NCBI RefSeq assembly: GCF_009939195.1
Contig: NZ_JAACKC010000002.1
Coordinates: forward strand, 1-64,000
From: Acinetobacter kanungonis
GTDB taxonomy: Bacteria; Pseudomonadota; Gammaproteobacteria; Pseudomonadales; Moraxellaceae
Length of the DNA stretch: 64,000 bases
Direction: 5' to 3'
In this document: positions 34,732-44,320 of the stretch, one piece after another
Layout: the number at the start of each line of letters is the position of its first letter
How positions within the stretch are numbered: position 1 is the stretch's first letter
Notes under the pieces: generated by a model
Database searches by the model: none
What the model saw: only the letters and a program-made list of their open reading frames with translations
Told to the model about the DNA's origin: nothing
Program-made: the position numbers and the translations under genes

Positions 34732-34761
34732 AAAAAACCGAGCCATCAGACTCGGTTTTTT
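34732..34761. terminator. Bidirectional terminator between lrp-type gene and purC
   Basis: AAAAAACCGAG-8 nt-CTCGGTTTTTT, 11-bp perfect stem with T-runs on both strands. Confidence 0.92.
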
Positions 34762-34782
34762 ATTTTGAAGCTTCAGACAGGA

Positions 34783-35502
34783 TTAGATGTCTGAAAGGTC
34801 GATGCCAATACGTGCAGCAACTTCTTCATAAGCTTCAACCACACCACCTAAACCTTGGCGGAAACGGTCTTTGTCTAATTTTTTCTTGGTGTCTTTGTCC
34901 CATAGACGGCAACCGTCTGGAGAGAATTCGTCACCTAACACGATGCGGTCATGGAATACACCAAACTCAAGTTTGAAGTCGACCAAAATCATGTTGCCTT
35001 TGTCGAAAAGTGCTTTAAGAACGTTGTTCACTTGGTAAGTGAGTTCTTTCATTTTTTCCAGTTGCGGAGCAGTTGCCCAACCTAAAGCAATCGCTTGAGA
35101 TTCGTTCACCATTGGATCGCCAAGCGCGTCATCTTTGAAGAACAATTCAAATGTTGGCGGAGTCAATTCTTTGCCTTCTTCAACACCTAGGCGACGGCAC
35201 AATGAACCCGCTGCATAGTTACGAATCACACATTCCACAGGAATCATGTCTAATTTCTTCACCAACACTTCAGTTGGAGAAAGTAGTTTTTCAAAATGAG
35301 TTTCAATGCCTGCAGCAGCCAGTTGCTCCATGATAAAGGCGTTAAAACGGTTGTTCACCTTGCCTTTACGATCTAGTTGTTCGATTTTTTCGCCATTGAA
35401 CGCAGAGGCATCATCACGAAATACTAAAATCAGGTGGTCTTGACTATCTGTTTCATACACAGATTTCGCTTTACCAGTATAGAGCAAGGTTTGTTTTAAC
35501 AT
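34783..35502 (-). CDS. purC: Phosphoribosylaminoimidazole-succinocarboxamide synthase (SAICAR synthetase)
   Basis: 239 residues, the normal bacterial length. Joins CAIR and aspartate with ATP in purine synthesis. Signature blocks: [12 protein letters not shown] at the nucleotide site, [20 protein letters not shown], and [13 protein letters not shown] with [11 protein letters not shown]. All look intact. It is the last gene of dapA-bamC-purC, 37 bp after bamC, the same order as in E. coli. Confidence 0.97.
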   Translation of the reverse strand: MLKQTLLYTGKAKSVYETDSQDHLILVFRDDASAFNGEKIEQLDRKGKVNNRFNAFIMEQLAAAGIETHFEKLLSPTEVLVKKLDMIPVECVIRNYAAGSLCRRLGVEEGKELTPPTFELFFKDDALGDPMVNESQAIALGWATAPQLEKMKELTYQVNNVLKALFDKGNMILVDFKLEFGVFHDRIVLGDEFSPDGCRLWDKDTKKKLDKDRFRQGLGGVVEAYEEVAARIGIDLSDI

Positions 35503-35539
35503 GGGGGAACCTTTTGCAAAAAAAAATGCCTAGTAAGAT

Positions 35540-36148
35540 CTAGGCCGGCCAGTTTTGGTAAATCTGGGTTAACAGTTCTGCAGCTTTTTCTTTATCTGCA
35601 AAGCTGTTGTCGGCATTAAACACTGCCAAGTTATGACTTGAACCTACTGATGTTAGTCGCAGTACATAGATCTGCTGATCGATTTTAAGCGTTACTTCGT
35701 AACGGTTTTTACTTTGACCCACAATGTTTTGGTTCAGGCTGCTGAGCGTGGCAAGTGTATACTGCCAAATTGTATCAGAATTTCCGTCAATTTTGAGCAA
35801 TGGATTTTGATTTCCATCAGTCAGAAGTTGCGGACGACCGAGCACAGCATTTTGCTCTGAAGCAGCAGTTGCTGAGCTGTTTGGCGCAGCAACGTCTGGA
35901 CGAGGCAGAGCAAAACGGTTGCCCTTGCTATTTTCAAGCTTTGGCGCATGTTGAATCGCAAGGGGGTCAACCGTTGGTGCTGGATACAGTGGCGTTGCTG
36001 GACGAACCATTGACCCTTCAGGATATTGTAGAGGTTCGAGGGTTGCTGTTTCTTTATAGTTCAAAGATTTGTTGCTAACTGCAAGTGAACTACAACCCGC
36101 TAAACTGAATACTGAAAGTGCAAGGGTTAAACCTAAACGTAACTGCAT
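35540..36148 (-). CDS. bamC: BamC/NlpB-like outer-membrane lipoprotein
   Basis: 202 residues, shorter than E. coli BamC (about 340). Lipobox SLAGC with Cys19. The first mature segment, NYKETATLEPLQYPEGSMVR, resembles the unstructured BamC lasso that binds BamD. A linker rich in Pro, Asn and Ser follows, then one helix-grip-like domain (about residues 115-200). BamC normally has two such domains, so the second is missing. Position between dapA and purC matches nlpB in E. coli and is the main support for the name. It would help the outer-membrane protein assembly machine. Confidence 0.75.
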   Translation of the reverse strand: MQLRLGLTLALSVFSLAGCSSLAVSNKSLNYKETATLEPLQYPEGSMVRPATPLYPAPTVDPLAIQHAPKLENSKGNRFALPRPDVAAPNSSATAASEQNAVLGRPQLLTDGNQNPLLKIDGNSDTIWQYTLATLSSLNQNIVGQSKNRYEVTLKIDQQIYVLRLTSVGSSHNLAVFNADNSFADKEKAAELLTQIYQNWPA

Positions 36149-36161
36149 AATATAGTGCTCT

Positions 36162-37061
36162 TTATTTGATTATACCTGCCGCAACCAACGCTTCACGAAG
36201 CGGTGCGCGGTATTGTTCTGCAAGAGGTGTTAATGGTAAGCGAATGCCAGTACCAATTAAGCCCATTTCGTGTAGCGCCCATTTCACAGGAATTGGGTTC
36301 GATTCACAAAATAGAATATTGTGTAAATTTGCAACTTGCGCATTCAGTTCTTCTGCACGCGCAGCATCACCTGCAATTGCAACAGCACACACTTCGCTCA
36401 TTTGTTTCGGTGCAACGTTTGCTGTAACCGAAATGTTGCCTTTGGCACCATGTTCAATTAACTGGTATGCGGTTGCATCGTCACCTGAATACACCACCAT
36501 GTCTTTGCCAGCTAAGCCTTCAATCAAGGCTTGACCGCGCGGAACATCACCTGTGGCATCTTTAATCCCGACAATTTGCGGGATATCTGCAAGGCGGATG
36601 ACCGTTTCATTCGCCAAGTCGACGCCAGTACGACCAGGTACGTTATACAGAATTTGAGGTAAATCAACAGCTTCAGCAATTGCTTTATAATGCTGATATA
36701 AGCCTTCTTGGGTCGGTTTATTGTAGTATGGGGTGACCAATAGCGCTGCGTCAGCACCCAGTTGTTTTGCTTCTTTTGTTAGTTCAATCGCTTCGCGTGT
36801 TGAGTTTGCACCAGTGCCAGCAATAATCGGAATACGTTTGTTCGCTACACGAATGACTTCTTTAATCACTTGTGTATGTTCAGCCATGCTTAATGTAGAA
36901 GCTTCACCAGTTGTTCCAACTGCAACAATACTGTTTGTTCCCTGTTCTATGTGCCACTCAACGAGCTTCTCAAGACCCTTCCAATCTACGCTGCCATCTT
37001 CAAACATTGGGGTGACGATTGCGACTATTGAGCCTTGAATGATCTGTGCTTGCTGAGTCAT
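36162..37061 (-). CDS. dapA: 4-hydroxy-tetrahydrodipicolinate synthase
   Basis: 299 residues. Condenses pyruvate and aspartate semialdehyde, the first step to diaminopimelate and lysine. GTTGEAST (49-56) holds the catalytic threonine pair, Tyr139 lies in ILYNVPGRTG, and Lys167 in VGIKDATGD forms the Schiff base. Length and order are canonical. It heads dapA-bamC-purC. The gap to bamC is 13 bp. A large non-coding region lies upstream. Confidence 0.97.
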   Translation of the reverse strand: MTQQAQIIQGSIVAIVTPMFEDGSVDWKGLEKLVEWHIEQGTNSIVAVGTTGEASTLSMAEHTQVIKEVIRVANKRIPIIAGTGANSTREAIELTKEAKQLGADAALLVTPYYNKPTQEGLYQHYKAIAEAVDLPQILYNVPGRTGVDLANETVIRLADIPQIVGIKDATGDVPRGQALIEGLAGKDMVVYSGDDATAYQLIEHGAKGNISVTANVAPKQMSEVCAVAIAGDAARAEELNAQVANLHNILFCESNPIPVKWALHEMGLIGTGIRLPLTPLAEQYRAPLREALVAAGIIK

Positions 37062-37697
37062 TTTGAAAAAATATCCTATTTGTCCATCCAGTGAAGTGAA
37101 AAACGTGAGGTGGATGGGTGCGTATTTTGATTTATAGCAATTTCAATTAGATTATGGCGAATTGAATAATGCTTACGCAAATTATGACTGAACAAGCGAT
37201 GAAGAACAATATGCTTTAGTCAAAGCGACTCAAAACTTTAAAAAAAGCAAAAATAAAGTGCAGTAAAATTACAAAACACAGGTTTCAGATGCCAGCTGAA
37301 AATATATTTTTCAAAACTTTATCGTAGAAAAACAAACAAGATTAAGAGCTTATAGGACTTAATCAAGAGCTTATAGCTCTATTTGGTCTGCTTAAATTTA
37401 AGCAGAATGATCACTAAAAACAACGCGAATCATAAATTTTAACGATAACTCCATATTCAGAAATTCAGTGCAATGCTGTGCTAAGTACTTCATGTTGTGT
37501 TGAATTGTTGACTAATTTAGTCGAATTTCATTTGCATTAATTGATTTTAAGACTAGAGCGGCTGAACGCATAAAATGTGATTTATCTCTTAATTGATAAA
37601 AAAAGTCTAAAAATCTTCCACTTAAGACGAGTTAATTAAAATGTGCGCTTCACAGATGATTGTTGTTCATTGGAGGGGTTAGAACAAGGATTTTGAG
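37062..37697. other. 636-bp non-coding region between dapA and the MhpT-like gene
   Basis: No credible coding frame on either strand. It holds a tandem repeat AAGAGCTTATAG (37344-37355 and 37365-37376); the second copy starts a hairpin AGAGC-TTATA-GCTCT. A perfect 18-bp palindrome CTGCTTAAATTTAAGCAG is at 37388-37405, and GACTAA-T-TTAGTC at 37510-37522. These lie between two divergent promoters and may be operators. Nothing like a tRNA or mobile-element end is seen. Confidence 0.5.
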
Positions 37698-38909
37698 ATG
37701 AATGCATCATCAGACAAGCAGCACTCGGTCATTACGGTTGCCATTTGCTTTTTAATTGCTGTCATTGAAGGGTTGGATATTCAGGCTGCGGGGATTGCCG
37801 CAGCAGGGATTCGTGAACATTTTGCCTTAGACAGTTCCCAGTTGGGCGTATTTTTTAGTGCAGGTATTTTAGGTCTATTGCCCGGGGCATTGGTTGGCGG
37901 ACGCTTTGCCGACCGTATAGGACGTAAAACCGTGTTGGTTTGGTCGGTTGCGGTGTTTGCGGTCTTTACCTTATGTACGGTCTGGGTCAACAGTTTTTAT
38001 AGTTTATTGCTGGTCCGTTTTTTGGCGGGTGCAGGCTTGGGTGCAGCCATGCCGTTATTGATTACTTTGGCTTCCGAAGCGGTCAGTCCTGAAAAGCGTG
38101 GGCGTGCGGTCGGCTTGATGTATTGTGGTATGCCGGTGGGCGCTGCCATTTTGTCTTATATCGCCAGTCTGGATTTTGGTTCGAATTGGAAAAACATTTT
38201 CTATTTGGGCGGGTTGCTTCCGATCATCGTGCTTCCGATCATGATCAAGTTCTTGCCTGAGTCACGTGAATTCTTAAAAGCACAAACCCGTGCTGAAGAT
38301 GACACTGCGGCACCATCCACTTTTCAGGATTTATTTAATCGACACAATCTGATGCGTACAGGCTTAATCTGGGTGAGCTATTTCTTCACCTTGATGGTGG
38401 TGTACATCATGCTGAGTTGGTTACCATCTTTGTTCATGGAACTTGGCTTTTCCCGCAAAGAAGGCAGTACGGCACAGTTCTACTTCATGTTAAGTGCGAC
38501 AGTGGGTACGGTTATTTTAGGCATGCTGACAGACCGCTGGAAAAAAGCCTATGTCATCTTGTTAATGTATGGCGGCATTTTAGCTGGTCTATTTGCACTA
38601 AATGCAGCCGCTTCGCTGACGCAAATGTATTTGGCATCGGCATTGGTTGGTGCATTCGTGATTGGTTGTCAGGGCGTACTCTATGCTTTCGGCAGTATTG
38701 TTTATCCAACAGAATTACGCGGTACAGGTGTGGGCATGGCTTCGGCAGTGGGACGTATTGGCGCGATGTTAGGTCCGACCATTGCAGGACAATTGCTCGC
38801 CGCAGGCTTTGGTGCAACAGGCGTAGTGTCCGCAGCCATTCCATGTATTGTGATTTCAGCGTTGTTGATGTTGATTTTGGTACAACGCCTACAAAAAACC
38901 ACTGCTTAA
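37698..38909 (+). CDS. MFS transporter, AAHS family, MhpT-like
   Basis: 403 residues with 12 membrane segments. It resembles E. coli MhpT (3-hydroxyphenylpropionate permease) strongly: CFLIAVIEGLDIQAAGIAAA, FFSAGILGLLPGALVGGRFA, DRIGRKTVLV and LMYCGMPVGAA. It would import an aromatic acid with protons. No aromatic ring-cleavage gene is nearby, so the substrate is open. AAGGATTTTGAG precedes the ATG. A terminator lies 20 bp downstream. Confidence 0.88.
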   Translation: MNASSDKQHSVITVAICFLIAVIEGLDIQAAGIAAAGIREHFALDSSQLGVFFSAGILGLLPGALVGGRFADRIGRKTVLVWSVAVFAVFTLCTVWVNSFYSLLLVRFLAGAGLGAAMPLLITLASEAVSPEKRGRAVGLMYCGMPVGAAILSYIASLDFGSNWKNIFYLGGLLPIIVLPIMIKFLPESREFLKAQTRAEDDTAAPSTFQDLFNRHNLMRTGLIWVSYFFTLMVVYIMLSWLPSLFMELGFSRKEGSTAQFYFMLSATVGTVILGMLTDRWKKAYVILLMYGGILAGLFALNAAASLTQMYLASALVGAFVIGCQGVLYAFGSIVYPTELRGTGVGMASAVGRIGAMLGPTIAGQLLAAGFGATGVVSAAIPCIVISALLMLILVQRLQKTTA

Positions 38910-38928
38910 TTAAGAACATGCTGTATAG

Positions 38929-38957
38929 ATAGCCCGTTATGACGGGCTATTTGCTTT
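38929..38957 (+). terminator. Intrinsic terminator of the MhpT-like gene
   Basis: ATAGCCCGT-TATG-ACGGGCTAT followed by TTGCTTTTG. Confidence 0.8.
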
Positions 38958-39057
38958 TGTAGCGAAGCGATGGATGGAGACGGCTTCGTTCACTACAAGG
39001 CTGTGGTTTTGTTATATGCTAGCCCACAATCAAAAACAAACAGCGAGCCACACCGAC

Positions 39058-39696
39058 ATGCAACACATGCAAAACAAGAAAGCCCTGATTGTGGTGGATG
39101 TACAAAATGGATTTACCCCTGGGGGGAATCTGGCCGTTGCCCATGCAGACCAAATTATTCCGAAAATTAATCAACTGGGTGCCTATTTTGAGCAAATTAT
39201 TTTGACCCAAGACTGGCATCCTGCCCAGCATATTTCTTTTGCAGAGAACCATGTTGGAAAACAGCCATTTGAGCAGATTGAATTGCCTTATGGACCACAA
39301 GTGTTGTGGCCTGCACATTGTGTGCAAGGCAGTCATGATGCCGATTTTCATCCCGATCTGGCTTTACCTCAAGCCCAGTTGATTATTCGTAAAGGTACCC
39401 ATGCTGAAATTGATAGTTATTCGGCATTTATGGAAGCCGATCGTCAAACCACCACAGGTTTGGCTGGCTATTTAAACGCACGGGGAATTGACACCGTGTA
39501 TATCGTGGGCATTGCGACCGATTTTTGCGTGGCATGGACTGCCATTGATGCCAGCCAGTTAGGTTTTAACACCTATGTCATTGCAGATGCCACCAAAGCA
39601 ATTGATTTGAATGGCTCGCTACAGCACGCATGGCAAGATATGCTGGCTGCGGGAGTGAAACGGATTTATCTGAAAGATATTCTGGCGGCAGCATAA
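39058..39696 (+). CDS. pncA: Nicotinamidase
   Basis: 212 residues from the ATG at 39058; the frame is open further upstream, but that part has no family character. Cysteine hydrolase fold: catalytic Asp in ALIVVDVQNGF, Lys in LIIRKGTH and Cys in GIATDFCVAW. The metal site is DWHPAQH with a further His. It turns nicotinamide into nicotinate for NAD salvage. The next enzyme, pncB, is also in the window but 9 kb away. A BASS transporter gene follows at 54 bp. Confidence 0.93.
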   Translation: MQHMQNKKALIVVDVQNGFTPGGNLAVAHADQIIPKINQLGAYFEQIILTQDWHPAQHISFAENHVGKQPFEQIELPYGPQVLWPAHCVQGSHDADFHPDLALPQAQLIIRKGTHAEIDSYSAFMEADRQTTTGLAGYLNARGIDTVYIVGIATDFCVAWTAIDASQLGFNTYVIADATKAIDLNGSLQHAWQDMLAAGVKRIYLKDILAAA

Positions 39697-39750
39697 GCCT
39701 GTACTGTGATTGATCTGACTTTTCCCTTTGTCTAGCTGTTGAGTTTACGC

Positions 39751-40704
39751 ATGTCTGCATTTTTGCAATTGAGCCGTTTTATTCAGAAAACTTTTGCCTT
39801 GTGGGTGCTGCTGTTTGCGGGAATTGCGCTGATTCTGCCCGAAGCCTTTGTTTGGCTTAAAGCTTACATTCCGTGGATGCTGGGCATCATTATGCTGGGC
39901 ATGGGCATGACCATGCAGCTCGACGATTTTAAAGCGGTCTTGCAAACCCCAAAAGCTGTGTGCGTGGGTGTGGTGGCGCAGTTTGTGGTGATGCCACTGT
40001 TGGCGTATCTGTTGTGTCTCGTGTTTCAGTTGCCTGCGGAACTGGCAGTCGGAGTAATTTTGGTCGGTTGTTGCCCAGGGGGAACGGCATCCAATGTGAT
40101 TACCTATATGGCAAAGGGCAATACCGCTCTGTCTGTGGCTTGCACTGCGGTATCGACTTTATTGGCACCTGTGCTGACGCCCTTTATTTTTTATCTGCTG
40201 GCGAGCCAATGGATCGACATTAATGCATGGTCGATGCTGAGCTCCATTCTACAAGTGGTGTTATTGCCGATTATTCTGGGATTGGTGCTACGCAGTCTAT
40301 TCAAACAACAGGTGCAGCAGTATCTACAGGTGATGCCGCTGATTTCGGTGCTTGCAATTGTGTTGATTGTGGCGGCAATTATTGGCGGCAGTAAGGCGCA
40401 GATCTTACATTCTGGCTTGCTCATCTTTGCGGTAGTTGCATTGCATAATGGTTTGGGATATGTGTTGGGTTTCTGGAGCAGTCGCTTTTTGCATTTAGCT
40501 TATGCCGACAGTAAGGCAGTAGCGATTGAAGTCGGCATGCAAAACTCAGGTCTTGGGGTAGCATTGGCAGCCGTTCATTTTGCGACAGCGCCGTTGACCG
40601 CATTACCGAGTGCTATTTTTAGTTTGTGGCATAATATTTCAGGTCCTTTATTGGCGACCTATTGGGCGAGAAAAAACACCCCTGATAAGATCGAAACTCA
40701 GTAG
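39751..40704 (+). CDS. Bile acid:sodium symporter (BASS) family transporter
   Basis: 317 residues from the ATG at 39751 (MSAFLQLSRFIQKTF); an in-frame TTG 12 bases upstream is less likely. About ten membrane segments. Family marks: IMLGMGMTMQLDDFK, VGCCPGGTASNVITYMAKGN with the sodium-site glycines, and VEIGMQNSGLGVALA-like text near residue 255. Bacterial members carry organic anions such as pantoate or keto acids; the substrate here is unknown. It lies 54 bp after pncA in the same direction and may share its transcript. Confidence 0.9.
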   Translation: MSAFLQLSRFIQKTFALWVLLFAGIALILPEAFVWLKAYIPWMLGIIMLGMGMTMQLDDFKAVLQTPKAVCVGVVAQFVVMPLLAYLLCLVFQLPAELAVGVILVGCCPGGTASNVITYMAKGNTALSVACTAVSTLLAPVLTPFIFYLLASQWIDINAWSMLSSILQVVLLPIILGLVLRSLFKQQVQQYLQVMPLISVLAIVLIVAAIIGGSKAQILHSGLLIFAVVALHNGLGYVLGFWSSRFLHLAYADSKAVAIEVGMQNSGLGVALAAVHFATAPLTALPSAIFSLWHNISGPLLATYWARKNTPDKIETQ

Positions 40705-40784
40705 CATTACATCGAAATTCTCAAAATTTGATAAAATTTTAACATTAAGTATAAAAAATAGGCAGTAGATTGGGTTTTTGGAGA

Positions 40785-40802
40785 GTGTAACAAAACCGTC
40801 AT
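40785..40802 (+). promoter_or_regulatory. Candidate Pho box upstream of ppk1
   Basis: GTGTAAC-AAAA-CCGTCAT followed by AAA: two 7-nt repeats 11 nt apart, the second matching CTGTCAT at 6 of 7 positions. About 70 nt before the ppk1 start. PhoB is encoded in this window. Confidence 0.45.
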
Positions 40803-40871
40803 AAACCCCATCTAAGATGCCAAGCACAGAGGGTAAAGTGTTGATAAAAAAATCAACCATAATGAGAGAAA

Positions 40872-42932
40872 ATGGAAAATTTTCAACATTCATCAGAAAC
40901 TTATTTTAATCGTGAATTGGCATTACTAGAGTTTAATCGACGCGTTTTGGCGCAAGCGCGCAATACCGATTTACCGCTTTTAGAGCGGCTCAACTTTCTC
41001 ATTATTTTCTCCCGCAATTTGGACGAGTTTTTTGAAATTCGTGTTGCGGGTTTAATGAAGCAACAGGATTTAAATGCGCTGACGCGTATGCCTGATGCCA
41101 TTCCGACCGATGTGGTACTGGCTGAGCTGTCACAACGGGTACATCAGGCGGTACAGGAACAGTACGATATTTTGAATCATGCCATCCTGCCACAGTTACA
41201 GGGGCTGGGTATTCATTTTATTCAGTACCAAGACATTTTGGAAAAGCATAAAGCGTGGATCGCTGCTTATTTTGCCAAACAAGTTCAGCCAGTCTTGACC
41301 CCGATTAGTCTCGATCCATCACATCCCTTTCCGCGCTTGGTCAATAAAAGCCTGAACTTCATTGTCAGTTTGGAAGGTAAAGATGCCTTTGGGCGCGAGA
41401 TAGAACTGGCAATTGTGCCTGCACCACGGTCATTACCGCGTTTAATCAGTTTGCCTGAAAGCGTGGAAGGGCAAGAAGAACAAATCTTTCTGACCGCGAT
41501 TATTCAGCAACATATCAGTGACTTGTTCCCCGGGATGAAAGCTACAGGCTGCTATGCCTTTCGTGTAACCCGTAATGCTGATTTAATTTTATCGGAAGAT
41601 GTCGATGATTTGGCGGTAGCGTTAAAAGATGAATTGTCTTCACGCCGCTTTGGGCGTGCGGTACGTTTGGAAATTGAAGATGATTGCCCGCGTAGTATTG
41701 TGGATTATTTATTGAATGAATTTGATCTCGATCAACAACATTTGTATTCGATTTCGGGTCCGATCAATTTATCGCGCCTGACCACGAATTTTAAGCGTCC
41801 AGACTTAAAATATCCGGTCTTTAATCCCGTTATTCCAAAGCCTTTTCGTAAGCAACAGTCCATCTTTGATATTTTGAAAAAAGAAGATGTGTTGTTGCAT
41901 CATCCTTTTGACTCTTTCCAGCCTGTGATTAGCCTGCTACGTGAAGCTGCGAAAGATCCGAATGTATTGGCGATTAAACAGACCTTGTATCGTAGCGGAC
42001 CTGATTCCGAGATTGTGCAGGTACTGGCAGAAGCGGCACGCAATGGCAAAGAAGTCACCGCGGTGATTGAACTCCGTGCACGTTTTGATGAAGAGTCCAA
42101 CATTACCGTGGCCAATGTATTGCAAGAAGCAGGCGCCGTGGTGGTGTATGGCATTGTGGGCTATAAAACCCATGCCAAAATGATTTTGATCGTGCGCCGA
42201 GAAGAGCAGCAGTTGGTGCGTTATGTGCATTTAGGCACAGGCAATTATCATGCGGGCAATGCCAAACTCTATACCGATTATAGTTTGATGACCACCCAGC
42301 CCGATATCTGTGAAGATGTGCATCGCATGTTCCAAGAACTGACGGGCATGGGCAAAATGGCAAAATTAAAAACCTTGCTGCATGCACCGTTTACCTTACA
42401 TGCTGAATTACTCAAGCTGATTGAGCAGGAAATAGAATATGCGCAAGCGAGCAAAACTGCGCGGATTATCATTAAGGTCAATGCCCTGACCGAACCGCAG
42501 TTGATTGCTGCTCTGTATCGGGCGTCGCAGGCTGGGGTGAAAATTGACCTGATTATCCGCTCCATTTGTTGCTTAGTGCCGCAACTAGCAGGGCTATCCG
42601 ATAATATTCGGGTGCGTTCAATTGTCGGGCGCTTTCTGGAACATACCCGTGTCTATTATTTTGAACAGGGCGGGGAAAAGAAACTGTATTGTGCTAGTGC
42701 CGACTGGATGGGACGTAATTTGTTTTCACGGGTTGAAACCTGTTTCCCAATTTTGGATCCGAAGATTAAGAAGCGGATTCTGCAAGATGGTTTACAGAAT
42801 TACCTTTCGGATCATCACGGGACTTGGGAACTCCAAGCCTCTGGCGAGTGGTTGAAAGCCCAAGTAGCTGAAGGGCAGGTGCCACATTCGGCACAGGAAT
42901 TCTTGATGAACAAGAGTCTACAGAAAATCTAG
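40872..42932 (+). CDS. ppk1: Polyphosphate kinase 1
   Basis: 686 residues, the standard PPK1 length. Makes long-chain polyphosphate from ATP. The N-terminal domain starts [19 protein letters not shown], and [13 protein letters not shown] is the PPK head block. The catalytic domains carry the autophosphorylated His in [14 protein letters not shown] and the second conserved His in [19 protein letters not shown]. Both phospholipase-D-like halves are complete. A Pho-box-like site upstream suggests induction by phosphate starvation. Confidence 0.97.
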   Translation: MENFQHSSETYFNRELALLEFNRRVLAQARNTDLPLLERLNFLIIFSRNLDEFFEIRVAGLMKQQDLNALTRMPDAIPTDVVLAELSQRVHQAVQEQYDILNHAILPQLQGLGIHFIQYQDILEKHKAWIAAYFAKQVQPVLTPISLDPSHPFPRLVNKSLNFIVSLEGKDAFGREIELAIVPAPRSLPRLISLPESVEGQEEQIFLTAIIQQHISDLFPGMKATGCYAFRVTRNADLILSEDVDDLAVALKDELSSRRFGRAVRLEIEDDCPRSIVDYLLNEFDLDQQHLYSISGPINLSRLTTNFKRPDLKYPVFNPVIPKPFRKQQSIFDILKKEDVLLHHPFDSFQPVISLLREAAKDPNVLAIKQTLYRSGPDSEIVQVLAEAARNGKEVTAVIELRARFDEESNITVANVLQEAGAVVVYGIVGYKTHAKMILIVRREEQQLVRYVHLGTGNYHAGNAKLYTDYSLMTTQPDICEDVHRMFQELTGMGKMAKLKTLLHAPFTLHAELLKLIEQEIEYAQASKTARIIIKVNALTEPQLIAALYRASQAGVKIDLIIRSICCLVPQLAGLSDNIRVRSIVGRFLEHTRVYYFEQGGEKKLYCASADWMGRNLFSRVETCFPILDPKIKKRILQDGLQNYLSDHHGTWELQASGEWLKAQVAEGQVPHSAQEFLMNKSLQKI

Positions 42933-42958
42933 GTGTATCTCGCTTTTCAAAAGACATA

Positions 42959-42987
42959 AAAAAAGCCTGACTGTGGTCAGGCTTTTT
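42959..42987. terminator. Bidirectional terminator between ppk1 and ytjB
   Basis: AAAAAGCCTGAC-TGTG-GTCAGGCTTTTT, 12-bp stem, convergent genes on either side. Confidence 0.92.
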
Positions 42988-42989
42988 GC

Positions 42990-44261
42990 TTAAGAGGCTT
43001 TGGACTGTTTGCCTTTTAAAATTTCGGTTCGAATGCTTTGCGCCAGTTCAGCAATGCTGCTGTCCATACCATTTACCATAAAGGCGTGACGGGTCAAGAC
43101 ATTGGTCGGATTTGGCAAAGACACCAAGTCGTAATGGTCGCTGATTTGTTTTAACAATTCGTTGCTTAAATGCACTGCACTTTCTTTGGCAGAGAGTTGG
43201 TGCACCAAACGTTCGGCTGCTTGTACCGCAGTTAACTGCATCGCTTCAACTGAAGAAGAGATACCACTCCGCGTCTGCAACACAAAGCGCTTTTCTTCAC
43301 GGTAGCGTTTATACAGCACATCAGAAAGCAACTGGAATACTGTGCCAATCATGGCCAGACACGGTACGGCATCCGGCATATCTGCCGATAGGGTAATGGT
43401 GGCACCCTGCGCATTAAATTGTTGAACGGTAGTTATGTCCGAACGGTTTAATTTGTAATGCTGAACGGCAAGCTCAATGCTCTTGTTCAAGAAAATCTGG
43501 CACAAATTAAAATAAGGTACTGACACGGTCTGATTCACAGACTCGAGCAATTGCTTTGGATCATAATATTGAATGTTCAAAGCCACAGAACAATCATCCA
43601 CAATCACAGGCTTAATTTCTTTGGCTTTGTTTTTGTTCTGGAACTGCTGTTGTGCCTGCGCAATGGTTAAAGCGGCATTATGCTTCTCTTGTTCCAAGGC
43701 TTGGGTTAAGGCTTGAATTTCGTGTTTTAAACGTGATTCGTTGTTAATGCGTGCCAAATATTCAGAACGGCTTGGACGCGCAATCGCACGATACGCCAAC
43801 CACAACAGCCCATGAATAAAGAACGAGAATAAAATCGCCAGCCATTGGGTACGCAAGATTTCGCCAATACTTGGTTTAATCAGGGTAATTTCAATGGTGC
43901 CGACTTTTTTCTCGTTTTGTAAGGCATCACGCACAAAAACTTCGCCATCACGGGTTTTGGATAAACCACCTGTCGCCAAGACCTGATTGCTGCCGTCCAA
44001 AATTCGAATAGAGGCGACACTTGGATTGGTGGCGTAACGATTCACCAATAACGCCAGTGATACGGTATTGGCAGGTTCAAGTTCCGATAAACTGTCTGTG
44101 ACCAATTGGCTGGTCATCAACTGTCCCTGATTCGCACGGTTTTCATTCAGTTGGTGAGTGGTTGCAATCACCAATAAAAAGGTATGAAGTGCAAAACTTA
44201 TTATCAGTAGGCTAGCAAATAGCCCTTGTCTAGGCGCATTCAACGTAAACTTCCAAGGCAA
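42990..44261 (-). CDS. YtjB/Smp-like membrane protein
   Basis: 423 residues. One membrane segment near residues 15-35, an extracytoplasmic domain of about 100 residues that looks like a small sensor domain (VASIRILDGSNQVLATGG), a second membrane segment around 138-158, then a coiled coil (about 170-210) rich in Gln and Lys and a cytoplasmic domain with no recognised catalytic motif. It is divergent from serB, as ytjB (smp) is in E. coli, which is the chief ground for the name. Function unknown. Ends in a terminator shared with ppk1. Confidence 0.75.
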   Translation of the reverse strand: MPWKFTLNAPRQGLFASLLIISFALHTFLLVIATTHQLNENRANQGQLMTSQLVTDSLSELEPANTVSLALLVNRYATNPSVASIRILDGSNQVLATGGLSKTRDGEVFVRDALQNEKKVGTIEITLIKPSIGEILRTQWLAILFSFFIHGLLWLAYRAIARPSRSEYLARINNESRLKHEIQALTQALEQEKHNAALTIAQAQQQFQNKNKAKEIKPVIVDDCSVALNIQYYDPKQLLESVNQTVSVPYFNLCQIFLNKSIELAVQHYKLNRSDITTVQQFNAQGATITLSADMPDAVPCLAMIGTVFQLLSDVLYKRYREEKRFVLQTRSGISSSVEAMQLTAVQAAERLVHQLSAKESAVHLSNELLKQISDHYDLVSLPNPTNVLTRHAFMVNGMDSSIAELAQSIRTEILKGKQSKAS

Positions 44262-44320
44262 TTCTATTCAAATTCGATTATGATTCTCACAATAGTTGTA
44301 GCTCAGACCCGAGTCAATTC

